Origin: UBA11524 sp051886675
GTDB taxonomy: Bacteria > Bacillota > Clostridia > Christensenellales > Aristaeellaceae
Direction of reading: 5' to 3'
NCBI GenBank assembly: GCA_051886675.1
Contig: JBJEYH010000151.1
Coordinates: 1 to 24,570, forward strand
DNA: 24,570 bases
Positions 1-7,089 of this stretch are shown piece after piece (position 1 is the first letter of the stretch; each line of letters begins with the position of its first letter). The position numbers and the translations under genes were made by a program. The notes below the pieces were generated by a model. It was not told the origin of the DNA. It ran no database searches and saw only the letters and a list, made by a program, of their open reading frames with translations.

Positions 1-20
1 TTCACGGGGAGGTATGGCTT

Positions 21-1328
21 ATGAAACGAATCGTCACCCTTCTTGCGGCGCTGGCGCTGGCCCTGACCGCCACCGGCTGCGCTGCCTCCAACGAGGACTA
101 CTACCAGCAGGCCCAGCGATACCTGGGCGCGGGGGATTTTGAGGGCGCGGCCCTGCTGTTCGATCAGCTGGGCGGATACCGGGATTCCAGCGAGTACGCG
201 CTGTACGCGGCCGGGCTGTACGCCCTGCAGCAGGGCGAGCGGGAGCTGGCCCGCAGCTCCCTCCGGCAGGTGGATCCCTTCCTGAACAGCGGCCGCTATC
301 TGACCTACCTGGACGCGGCGGATCTGGCCGACGCCGACGATCTGGAGGGCGCCATGACGCTGTACGCGTCCCTGGGGGCCTTCGCGGACAGCGCGGCCCA
401 GGCCCAGGCGCTGGAGGCCGCCATCCCCGCCCGGGACATCCGCCGGGCGAAGGCGCTGATGGCATCCGGCGGCTGGATGCAGGCGCTGACGCTTCTGCAG
501 CCCTACGAGGGGCGGGAGGAGGCTGACGCGCTGATCGTCCAGTGCGGCGAGGGTCTGCGCCAGGAAGCCTACGACAAGGCGGCGGCAATGTATCAGTCCG
601 GCGACTACGGACAGGCCATGGCCGCCTTTGAGGCCCTGGGCGAAACCCTGGACGCCAGGGCCCGGGCAATCGCCTGCCGCAGCGCGCTGTACCTGCAGCT
701 GGAGGAGGAATACGCCTCCGTCACCCTGGCCACCTGCGAGAACCTGATGGCCCGCTACGCCGCCCTGGACGGCTACCTGGACAGCGACGCCCGCATCGGC
801 GAGCTGCAGGCCCGCTTCGCCACCAGCCTGGCCCTGCGGGATACGGCCGCCTCGCACCCCTACGTGGTCTGCGGCAGCTATCCCATGGAGGAGAGCGGCG
901 CGGCCCAGCCGCTGACCTGGCAGGTGCTGGGGGTCTCGGACGGCGTGGCCACGCTGCTGTGCACCCGGGTGATCGACGCCATGCCCGCAGCGGCAGCCGC
1001 GGCGCTTGCCGTGCCGGAGGATCCCGGCGTCAGCCTTGCCCTGCCCGACCTGGAGCAGGTTTCGATCCTGGGCGACCTGTCCTGCACCGCAACGCCCTAC
1101 GCCATCGCGCAGGGCGTGCAGCATCACAGCGACGGCCGGGCCTGGTGGTGGCTGGCCGATGAGGCGCCCGACGGACGGCAGGTCATCGTCTGGTACAACG
1201 GCAGCGTGCTCGAGGGCGGCGTGGATCCCGCCGAACCCACCATTGGCCTGCGCCCGCTGCTCTGCGTGGACCTGAACCGGTATGCTTTCACCCAGGGCAG
1301 CGGCACGCAGGAGGATCCCTTCCGCTGA
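21..1328 (+). CDS. Lipoprotein with tetratrico-like repeats and DUF6273-like C-terminal domain
   Basis: Predicted surface lipoprotein of 435 residues. The N-terminus is a basic-hydrophobic signal ending in TATGC, with the lipidated Cys at residue 20. Residues about 25-275 are helical repeats with recurring 'GDFEGAALLFDQLGGYRDS'-type motifs, where a small helix pair is followed by L-G-x-Y/F-x-D-S. This is a tetratricopeptide-like pattern common in clostridial extracytoplasmic proteins. From about residue 280 there is a domain starting 'TWQVLGVSDGVATLL' and ending 'GLRPLLCVDLN...GSGTQEDPF', which fits the DUF6273 family. The characteristic GSGT-x-DPF ending indicates the stop at 1328 is natural and not a truncation. 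A GGGGAGG ribosome site 8 bases upstream supports the ATG at 21. The biochemical role is unknown; ligand or protein binding at the cell surface is a guess from the architecture. Confidence 0.85.
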   Translation: MKRIVTLLAALALALTATGCAASNEDYYQQAQRYLGAGDFEGAALLFDQLGGYRDSSEYALYAAGLYALQQGERELARSSLRQVDPFLNSGRYLTYLDAADLADADDLEGAMTLYASLGAFADSAAQAQALEAAIPARDIRRAKALMASGGWMQALTLLQPYEGREEADALIVQCGEGLRQEAYDKAAAMYQSGDYGQAMAAFEALGETLDARARAIACRSALYLQLEEEYASVTLATCENLMARYAALDGYLDSDARIGELQARFATSLALRDTAASHPYVVCGSYPMEESGAAQPLTWQVLGVSDGVATLLCTRVIDAMPAAAAAALAVPEDPGVSLALPDLEQVSILGDLSCTATPYAIAQGVQHHSDGRAWWWLADEAPDGRQVIVWYNGSVLEGGVDPAEPTIGLRPLLCVDLNRYAFTQGSGTQEDPFR

Positions 1329-1336
1329 CGGGGGAA

Positions 1337-1758
1337 CCTGCGGCTCTTCCGGAGCCGGTGCGTATCTGGTATCCGCTGCGGCCGCCGAATGNNNNNNNNN
1401 NNNNNNNNNNNNNNNNNNNNNNNNNNNNNNNNNNNNNNNNNNNNNNNNNNNNNNNNNNNNNNNNNNNNNNNNNNNNNNNNNNNNNNNNNNNCCCCTGCGG
1501 CTCTTCCGGAGCCGGTGCGTATCTGGTATCCGCTGCGGCCGCCGAATGAACCGACCGGCGGCGCGATGCCCGGACTTCAGCCTTCACCTGGTAGGCTGCT
1601 TCCCATGCCTGCTGAGGATGCCCCTGCGGCTCTTCCGGAGCCGGTGCGTATCTGGTATCCGCTGCGGCCGCCGAACGAGCCGACCGGCGGTGCGATGCCC
1701 GGACTTCATCCTCCACCGGCGGACGCGCATCCGTTCCTGCCGGGCGCATCCCCTGCGG
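1337..1758 (+). repeat. 129-bp (43-codon) tandem repeat array, interrupted by an assembly gap
   Basis: A block beginning CCTGCGGCTCTTCCGGAGCC occurs at 1337, 1494 and 1623. A short degenerate start of a further copy lies at 1752, exactly 129 bp after the third. The first 85 or so bases of the copies at 1494 and 1623 are nearly identical, while the last 45 are same-length but diverged. The copy at 1337 starts 9 bp after the lipoprotein stop and runs into the N run, so the true number of copies is unknown. The gap most likely exists because short reads could not resolve the array. Confidence 0.85.
1392..1491. other. Scaffold gap (100 N)
   Basis: Exactly 100 unknown bases, the conventional filler for a gap of unestimated length. 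It sits inside the tandem repeat array. Distances and reading-frame relations across it cannot be trusted. Confidence 0.98.
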
Positions 1759-1874
1759 CGTTCCTCCGCAAGCGCATTCCCGACCCCCAATGGCAGCCTT
1801 TGTCCGCCGGGATCGCTCCCGCAGACCGGATGCTTCAGCCTCGCGGAAACAATCCATTCACGACCCCAACCTGA
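1492..1874 (+). CDS. Partial proline-rich 43-residue-repeat protein (C-terminal fragment)
   Basis: An open frame with no visible start runs out of the gap to TGA at 1872-1874. It reads as repeats of the form PAALPEPVR-IWYPLRPPNEPTGG-AMPGL followed by a variable proline-rich part, then a unique tail ending NNPFTTPT. Between the copies at 1494 and 1623, the first three substitutions (aat/aac, gaa/gag, ggc/ggt) are all synonymous in this frame and amino-acid-changing in the other forward frame and in the open reverse frame. That is modest evidence for real coding. There is no recognisable domain or signal peptide. The copy before the gap is in the -1 frame relative to the lipoprotein. The first possible start there is a GTG at 1358, with a poorly spaced GGAG. 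The start, the length and whether the gene is intact are therefore unknown, and non-coding repeats remain possible. Confidence 0.35.
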
Positions 1875-1895
1875 TTACGAAAGAAGGTTTTCTCC

Positions 1896-2687
1896 ATGCT
1901 TCACCAGCGCGTCACCCTGCCCACCGGCGTACCTCTGGATGTGTACGCCACGTCTGCTCCCATGGCGCCTGACCGGCGGCGCCGCGGCATCATCATCTGC
2001 CCCGGCGGCGGCTACACCCACCTGTCCATGCGGGAGGCCGAGCCCATCGCGCTGCGCTTCGCGGGGATGGGCTTTGTCACCTTTGTGGTGTGGTACCGCG
2101 TGGCCCCGGCGGTGTTTCCCGCGCAGGTGCAGGACGTCGCCTGTGCCGTGGCCCACGTGCGCAGCCACGCGGCGGAATACCATGCGGATCCCGACGCGCT
2201 GGCGGTGATGGGCTTTTCTGCGGGGGCGCACGTGGCCTGCACCCTGGGCGTGATGTGGCAGGACGAGAGCCTGTGGCAGCCCCTGGGCCTGACGGCTGAG
2301 CAGGTGCGGCCCAACGCCATGGTGCTGGGCTACCCGGTGATCACCGGCGGAGCCTTCGCCCACCGGGGATCCTTCGTGCATCTGACCGGCAGCGAGGATC
2401 TGACCGTCCATGCCCGCTACTCCCTGGAGGAGCATGTCACGGCGGACACGCCTCCCACCTTCCTCTGGCACACCTGGGAGGATCAATCCGTCCCCGTGGA
2501 GAACACGCTGCTTTTCGCCGCCGCGCTGCACCGCTGCGGTGTGCAGGGTGAGGTGCACATCTATCCCCATGGCTGCCACGGCGCGGGCCTGGGCGATGAA
2601 TCCACCGACCTGGACGGCCGGCATCTGGTGCCTGAGGCGGTGGTCTGGCCGCAGGATGCCGGGCGCTTCCTGCGGGACGTGCTGTAA
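1896..2687 (+). CDS. Alpha/beta-hydrolase, acetylesterase-like (BD-FAE/AXE-like)
   Basis: Cytoplasmic esterase of 263 residues, probably removing acetyl or similar acyl groups from carbohydrate. The oxyanion motif PGGGY is at residues 36-40 and the nucleophile elbow GFSAG is at 106-110 (Ser108). The likely acid is Asp196 in 'WEDQSVPVEN' and the likely base is His228 in 'GCHGAGLGD'. The length and motif spacing fit the endo-xylanase-linked acetylesterase group of hydrolases. It has no signal peptide, so the substrate would be intracellular. The ribosome site GAAAGAAGG lies 10 bases before the ATG. The gene is convergent with the hydrolase operon ending at 3893 and may share its substrate, acetylated xylo-oligosaccharide. 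That assignment is inferred from family and context only. Confidence 0.85.
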   Translation: MLHQRVTLPTGVPLDVYATSAPMAPDRRRRGIIICPGGGYTHLSMREAEPIALRFAGMGFVTFVVWYRVAPAVFPAQVQDVACAVAHVRSHAAEYHADPDALAVMGFSAGAHVACTLGVMWQDESLWQPLGLTAEQVRPNAMVLGYPVITGGAFAHRGSFVHLTGSEDLTVHARYSLEEHVTADTPPTFLWHTWEDQSVPVENTLLFAAALHRCGVQGEVHIYPHGCHGAGLGDESTDLDGRHLVPEAVVWPQDAGRFLRDVL

Positions 2688-2707
2688 GCCTTTCATACTT
2701 ATACCCA

Positions 2708-2745
2708 GGCGGCGCGGATATCATGTCCGTGTCGCCCTTTGTTTG
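2708..2745 (+). terminator. Rho-independent terminator of the esterase gene
   Basis: Stem GGCGGCGCGGA (2708-2718), 7-base loop, TCCGTGTCGCC (2726-2736), with two G-T wobbles, then CTTTGTTTG. It lies 20 bp after the stop codon. The stem is nearly identical to those of the tandem array at 3256-3892. Confidence 0.65.
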
Positions 2746-3255
2746 TGCGGCCCTGCTGACCGTCCGGCCAGCGGATGCCGCGCCGCTTCCTTCCGGGGGC
2801 CGTCGCCTGGGCGGTGCTGACGCTTCTGCTGCGCCGCTTTCTGTTCCGAATAAACCCGTCATTCCCTGCGCACAAGCTGCAGGAAAAGCGAAGGCGTACT
2901 TCTTGTACGTCTTCTGCTGTTCTTATGTGCGCGATTTCATGCTGTGCAGCAAGGGATACCCCATAGTCTCCTTCCGGAAGAAAAGGAAGCAATAGTACGC
3001 CAGGCTGCTTCGTGTATGATGCATTCCATTCTGTCGGATCACGCCGATTCCATCGGATGCACAGCATTGCGCCGCTGCCACCATCCGCGCGGACACTCGG
3101 GAAGCAGGCACTGCCATCAGGCTCACAAGTCTGTTCTTTTGCGCACCATTTTATTCCTTTTGTACAAAGTGCTCTTCAGCCGTCTCCTGTGACATGATCC
3201 TCAGCGCCACATTTTTGCTTCTTATACGCCCTATCCCATTCATTCAGTGCGTGTC
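2746..3255. other. Intergenic region without a credible gene
   Basis: All open frames here are short, lack ribosome sites and give low-complexity or improbable proteins. One imperfect hairpin is visible: GAAGGCGTAC (2890-2899), loop TTCTT, GTACGTCTTC (2905-2914). The stretch around 3015-3035 and 3236-3255 contains ATTCCATTC-like words that also occur in the array to the right, so it may hold degraded array copies. The base composition is lower in GC than the flanking genes. Confidence 0.6.
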
Positions 3256-3892
3256 GCATGCGCCGTCCCCACGGCGTTCCCCGCTTCCTCCTGCGCCCGC
3301 CGACAACGCAAAGGCGGCACGGATGCCTTCTCCGTGCTGCCCTGATGATACTTCTTTCAGGACGTATTCCATTCGCCATGTGCATGCCGCATGCACCGTC
3401 CCCACGGCCTTCCCCCGCTTCCTCCTGCGCCGCCGGCAACGCAAAGGCGGCACGGATGCCTTCTCCGTGCCGCCCTGATGATACTCCTGTCAGGCTGCAT
3501 TCCATTCACCACGTGCATGCCGCATGCGCCGTCCCCACGGCCTTCCCCCGCTTCCTCCTGCGCCCGCCGGCAACGCAAAGGGCGGCACGGATGCATTCTC
3601 CGTGCCGCCCCGAAGATGCTTCTTTCAGGCTGCATTCCATTCGCTATGTGCATGCCGCATGCGCCGTCCCCACGGCCTTCCCTCGCTTCCTCCTGCGCCC
3701 GCCGGCAACGCAAAGGGCGGCGCGGATGCCTTCTCCGTGCCGCCCTGATGATGCTTCTTTCAGGATGCATTCCATTCTTTATATGCATGCCGCATGCGCC
3801 GTCCCCTCAGCCTTCCCGCGCTTCCTCCTGCGCCGCCGGCAACGCAAAGGCGGCGCGGATGCCTTCTCCGTGCCGCCCTGATAATACTTCCG
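3256..3892. repeat. Five tandem copies of a 133-135 bp unit carrying a terminator-like hairpin
   Basis: Units start at GCATGCGCCGTCCC or close variants at 3256, 3389, 3522, 3657 and 3792 (spacings 133, 133, 135, 135). Each contains an inverted repeat of type GGCGGCACGGA / 7-base loop / TCCGTGCCGCC at 3313-3341, 3446-3474, 3580-3610, 3715-3745 and 3849-3877. Changes in the stems leave G-T wobbles, so pairing is kept in all five. Unit boundaries also carry GCATGC-c-GCATGC; at 3380-3396 this extends to the 17-base palindrome GTGCATGC-c-GCATGCAC. The 133-base spacing breaks any reading frame, so the array is non-coding. Confidence 0.9.
3840..3877 (-). terminator. Likely terminator of the four-gene hydrolase operon
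   Basis: Read on the minus strand, the hairpin 3877-3849 begins 15 bases after the serine-hydrolase stop. It is followed by TTTGCGTTG, a weak U-tract. It is the last (rightmost) copy of the tandem array, and the four other copies lie directly behind it. Confidence 0.6.
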
Positions 3893-5251
3893 TCAGACTT
3901 CCCGGCCCCAGAACACGCCATCGTAGCGGTTGGTCAGGGGATCGCTGGACTTGCGCATGCGGATGCTGATCGTGCCGTCCTTCTCGTAGATGAACAGCTC
4001 CGCGCCGCAGGGGGCGTCCCCCACGACATTGCAGCGCACATGCAGCGCGCCGCCCTCCGTCAGCCCCGCGCTGGTCAGCGTGGGCACGTCCGTCCCCGGC
4101 CAGCAGCCGGCCTTGTTCTGCCCCAGCACATCCCAGCGGAAGGCATGCTCGCTGTCCGTCCAGATGACCCGCACGGCGCTTTCCTCCAGCACCACCCGCT
4201 TCAGCTGCGCGTCGTTGTCCTCCATGATGAAGGTCCGGCTGTCCCGCGGGCATACGCCGCCCACATGGGGGACGCTGACCATCCGCAGGGTCGCCAGCTT
4301 GCGCTGGAGCTTCTCGTCGCTGCCGGGGATTTCCAGCTCGTCCGTGTGCTCCAGGATTTCCTCCCGGAAGGCGTCGTGCAGCCGCTGCACGCCGTAGGGA
4401 TCCAGCCGCGTGTCGCCGATGGTGCACAGCAGCACCCGCTTCTCCGGGCAGCACAGGGCCATCTGCCCGCCCAGGCCGTACATGGCCCAGCCGTAGCGGG
4501 TGATCCACATCTGATACCCGTAGCCGTAGCCCTCCTCGGGGAAATTGGGCGCATCGTTGCCGATCTGCTTGGTGGTCGCCGCCGCCAGATAGTCCGCCGG
4601 AATCAGCCCGCGGCCGCCGTCCATCACCAGCTGCGCCACCTTGCCCAGATCCCGCAGGGACATCATCAGCCCCGTGCCGCCCGTGGGCACGCCCGAGGGA
4701 TCCGTCAGCCACTTCTTAGGATCGTCAGCGCCGATTGGGCTGAAGATCCGCTCCTGCAGGAATTCCAGCAGGCCCTTCCCCGCCAGCCGCTGCGCCAGCG
4801 CCGCCAGCACCTGGGAGCAGGAGGTGTCGTAATTGAACATCGTCCCCGGCTCATGGGTGGGCTTCACGGTGAAAAAGGTGCCGTCCCAGTTTTCGTCGAT
4901 GCCCTCGCGATAGGTGGTCTTGCGGTGGCAGGTGGCCATGCGCAGCATATCGCGGATGGTCAGGCGCATCAGCCGGGGATCGGGATTCCGCGGCAGCTTG
5001 TCCGCAAAGAAGGTCACGATCCTGTCGTCCAGCTTCAGCCTGCCGTCCCCGATCAGCAGCCCGATGGCCAGGCCCGTCATGGTTTTGCTGACGGAATACA
5101 TCCTGTGCATCCCGCCCTTGCGGAAGGGCGCGTAGTAGCCCTCCGCCCGGACGCTGCCGCCCACCCGCAGCTCAAAGCCGTGCAGGCAGACATGTTCCCT
5201 TTCCAGCCGGTCCAGCATTCTCAGGATCGACGCGGAAGATACCATGGTCAT
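3893..5251 (-). CDS. Beta-lactamase-fold serine hydrolase (class C/EstB-like)
   Basis: Protein of 452 residues with the serine beta-lactamase/penicillin-binding fold. The nucleophile motif S-V-S-K is at residues 53-56 in 'MYSVSKTMTG', and the second motif Tyr141 is in 'FNYDTS', as in the esterase members of the group. There is no signal peptide or membrane segment, so it is not a secreted beta-lactamase or cell-wall enzyme. An intracellular esterase or deacylase role is more likely. The start is set by the ATGA overlap with the preceding ankyrin-GH43 gene and by GGAGGAGG just upstream. It is the last gene of the hydrolase operon, which suggests it removes acyl groups from the same imported oligosaccharides, but the substrate cannot be read from the sequence. 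The extra C-terminal region (after about residue 330) has no motif I recognise. Confidence 0.85.
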   Translation of the reverse strand: MTMVSSASILRMLDRLEREHVCLHGFELRVGGSVRAEGYYAPFRKGGMHRMYSVSKTMTGLAIGLLIGDGRLKLDDRIVTFFADKLPRNPDPRLMRLTIRDMLRMATCHRKTTYREGIDENWDGTFFTVKPTHEPGTMFNYDTSCSQVLAALAQRLAGKGLLEFLQERIFSPIGADDPKKWLTDPSGVPTGGTGLMMSLRDLGKVAQLVMDGGRGLIPADYLAAATTKQIGNDAPNFPEEGYGYGYQMWITRYGWAMYGLGGQMALCCPEKRVLLCTIGDTRLDPYGVQRLHDAFREEILEHTDELEIPGSDEKLQRKLATLRMVSVPHVGGVCPRDSRTFIMEDNDAQLKRVVLEESAVRVIWTDSEHAFRWDVLGQNKAGCWPGTDVPTLTSAGLTEGGALHVRCNVVGDAPCGAELFIYEKDGTISIRMRKSSDPLTNRYDGVFWGREV

Positions 5252-7089
5252 GCTTCATCCTCCTCCGCATAATGCAGGTCCGTAAAGTCCGCCGTGCAGC
5301 CGACGGCGTACACGCCGGCCATCGCGCCGGTGAAGCGCTTGCCCATGCGCACGCCCTCGTCCGCCAGATACGTCACGTCGCGGAGCGTCGCCACATCCGC
5401 GCCGTCCACCGTCAGGATCCGCGTCAGCCCGTCCGCCCGCACGCTCAGGCGTAGCCGCTGTCCCGGCTGTGCCGTCAGGGCCGTTTCATGGCGGCGGGTC
5501 TCCAGGCCGATGCGCTCCGTGGCTTCGATGCGCCCCTCCCGCACCCCCAGGGTCAGGAAGGAGTTCTCGTCATAGTAGCAGGTGACGCCCGCCTCGCCCG
5601 CTTCCGGCACGGTCAGCATCGCCTCAAACCTGCAGCGGAAGGCCGTCTGCCGCTGCAGCTGCAGGCTCCGGCAGCGGGTGTCCGTCATGGGATAGCGGCT
5701 GCCGCAGATCGTCACGCCGCCCTCGTGCCAGGTGAACTGCCCGTCCTCCGGCGGCCGTGGGGATACCCAGTCCACCCGGGATGCGTCCACCGGCACAGGA
5801 GGCAGGGGCAGGCGGTTCTGCGTGCTGACGCCACGGCCGCCGTTCAGCAGCGGCCAGCCGTCCGCCGTCCAGGTGAAGGGATCCAGCGCCGTCTCCCGGC
5901 CCAGGATCGTCCACTGACCGTCCAGCGCCCGCCCGCACAGGTACACGAAGTACCACCGTCCGTCCGGCGTGGACACCGGCTTGGCATGGCCGCAGCGCTG
6001 GATCAGCGCCCGTTCGTCCCACTGGCGGATGACGGGGTTGTAGGGGCTGGGCTGGTATACGCCGTGGAGCGTCCGTGAGCGGGACACCGTCTCCCGGTGG
6101 CCCATGCCCGTGCCGCCCTCCGCCTCGAAGAGGTAGTACCAGCCGTCCCGCTTGAGCAGGTGCGGCCCCTCCGGCGCGCGCCCGTGGCTGCCGTAGTACA
6201 GGAGCGTGGTCTCCGACAGCCGCTTCGTGCCGGTCTCGTCGATCTCAAAAATCCGCGCGCCCCGGTTCACCAGCATGTAGTGCCGGCCGTCGTCATCGTG
6301 GAAGATGCTGGGGTCAATGCCGTCCTCCTCGAAGAACACCGGCTCGGAATAGGGGCCCTCGGGCCTGTCGGAGGTGACCACCATCTGCCGGCGGCGGACG
6401 GGGCCCACGTCATTCAGGCGCAGGGTGGCGCAGATGTAGTACCGGCCGTTGCAGTAGGAAATGTCCGGCGCCCAGTAGCCCCGGCCGCCCTCCAGGCCCT
6501 CCAGGTGCGCCCAGGCCGGGTTGGTGATGGCATGGCCGATCACCTCCCAGTGGATCAGATCCCGGCTGTGGCTGATGGGAATGCAGGGGAAGAAGATGAA
6601 CGTGGAGTTCACCATGTAATAGTCCTCGCCCACGCGGAGGATGGAGGGATCCGGGAAGAACCCCCGCCGGACGGGATTATGGTAGCTCTCCTGCCAGGGG
6701 AAGCCCACGGCCTGGGCGAAGTAGTCCTCCAGCGCCTTATGGCCCATGCGGTGGGCCACGTCAAAGGGCGTCACCAGCTCGCCGTCGCCCCGCAGGGGAT
6801 TCATGCCGCCCCGCTCCACCAGATACCGGCACTTCTCCACGCTGCCGGACATGGCCGCATAGTGCAGCAGATCCCGGCCCGCGGCATCCGTGGCGTTCAG
6901 GTTCACCCGCATTCCGTATTCCACCAGGTAGCGCAGCATCGCTTCGCCGCCCTCCCGGACCGCCAGGAACGCCAGCGGTACGCCGTCCTCCCCCGCCCAG
7001 TCCATGAGCGTGGGATCCAGCGGCAGCTCCCGCTTCATCGTATCCAGATCATCCCGGAGGATAACCTCCAGCATTTCCGCACCGGTCAT
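5248..7089 (-). CDS. Ankyrin-repeat / GH43 fusion, beta-xylosidase-like
   Basis: Two-part protein of 613 residues. Residues about 1-127 form roughly three ankyrin repeats ('DGVPLAFLAVREGGEAMLRY', 'GRDLLHYAAMSGSVEKCRYL', 'VTPFDVAHRMGHKALEDYF'). From about 135 a complete GH43 five-bladed propeller follows. The catalytic base is Asp147 (FFPDPS), the pKa modulator is Asp259 (GIDPS) and the acid is Glu307 (PEGPH). The motifs 'EAEGGTG' and 'LGRETALDPF' resemble the GH43_11 xylosidase branch. The C-terminal part from about 420 is a beta-sandwich of the GH43 C2 type. Expected activity is cleavage of xylose or arabinose from short oligosaccharides. No signal peptide is present, so it is cytoplasmic. 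It overlaps both neighbours by 4 bp (ATGA), implying coupled translation. The linker from ankyrin to GH43 is continuous with no frameshift, so the fusion looks genuine. Confidence 0.9.
   Translation of the reverse strand: MTGAEMLEVILRDDLDTMKRELPLDPTLMDWAGEDGVPLAFLAVREGGEAMLRYLVEYGMRVNLNATDAAGRDLLHYAAMSGSVEKCRYLVERGGMNPLRGDGELVTPFDVAHRMGHKALEDYFAQAVGFPWQESYHNPVRRGFFPDPSILRVGEDYYMVNSTFIFFPCIPISHSRDLIHWEVIGHAITNPAWAHLEGLEGGRGYWAPDISYCNGRYYICATLRLNDVGPVRRRQMVVTSDRPEGPYSEPVFFEEDGIDPSIFHDDDGRHYMLVNRGARIFEIDETGTKRLSETTLLYYGSHGRAPEGPHLLKRDGWYYLFEAEGGTGMGHRETVSRSRTLHGVYQPSPYNPVIRQWDERALIQRCGHAKPVSTPDGRWYFVYLCGRALDGQWTILGRETALDPFTWTADGWPLLNGGRGVSTQNRLPLPPVPVDASRVDWVSPRPPEDGQFTWHEGGVTICGSRYPMTDTRCRSLQLQRQTAFRCRFEAMLTVPEAGEAGVTCYYDENSFLTLGVREGRIEATERIGLETRRHETALTAQPGQRLRLSVRADGLTRILTVDGADVATLRDVTYLADEGVRMGKRFTGAMAGVYAVGCTADFTDLHYAEEDEA

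Noticed and set aside
1163..1391. Programmed -1 frameshift joining the lipoprotein to the repeat region
   Set aside because: The -1 frame is open here, but I see no slippery heptamer, and the lipoprotein ends in the usual GSGT-x-DPF of its family.
2699..3067. 122-codon minus-strand open frame in the intergenic region
   Set aside because: No ribosome site, no recognisable domain, overlaps the esterase terminator, and composition unlike neighbouring genes.
3256..3892. CRISPR-like or transposon-end array
   Set aside because: Units of about 134 bp are similar along their whole length; no spacers, no terminal repeats and no transposase.
3258..3969. Open frames reading as Arg/Pro-rich repeat proteins across the tandem array
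   Set aside because: Unit spacings of 133 bp shift the frame between copies, and conservation follows hairpin pairing and not codons.
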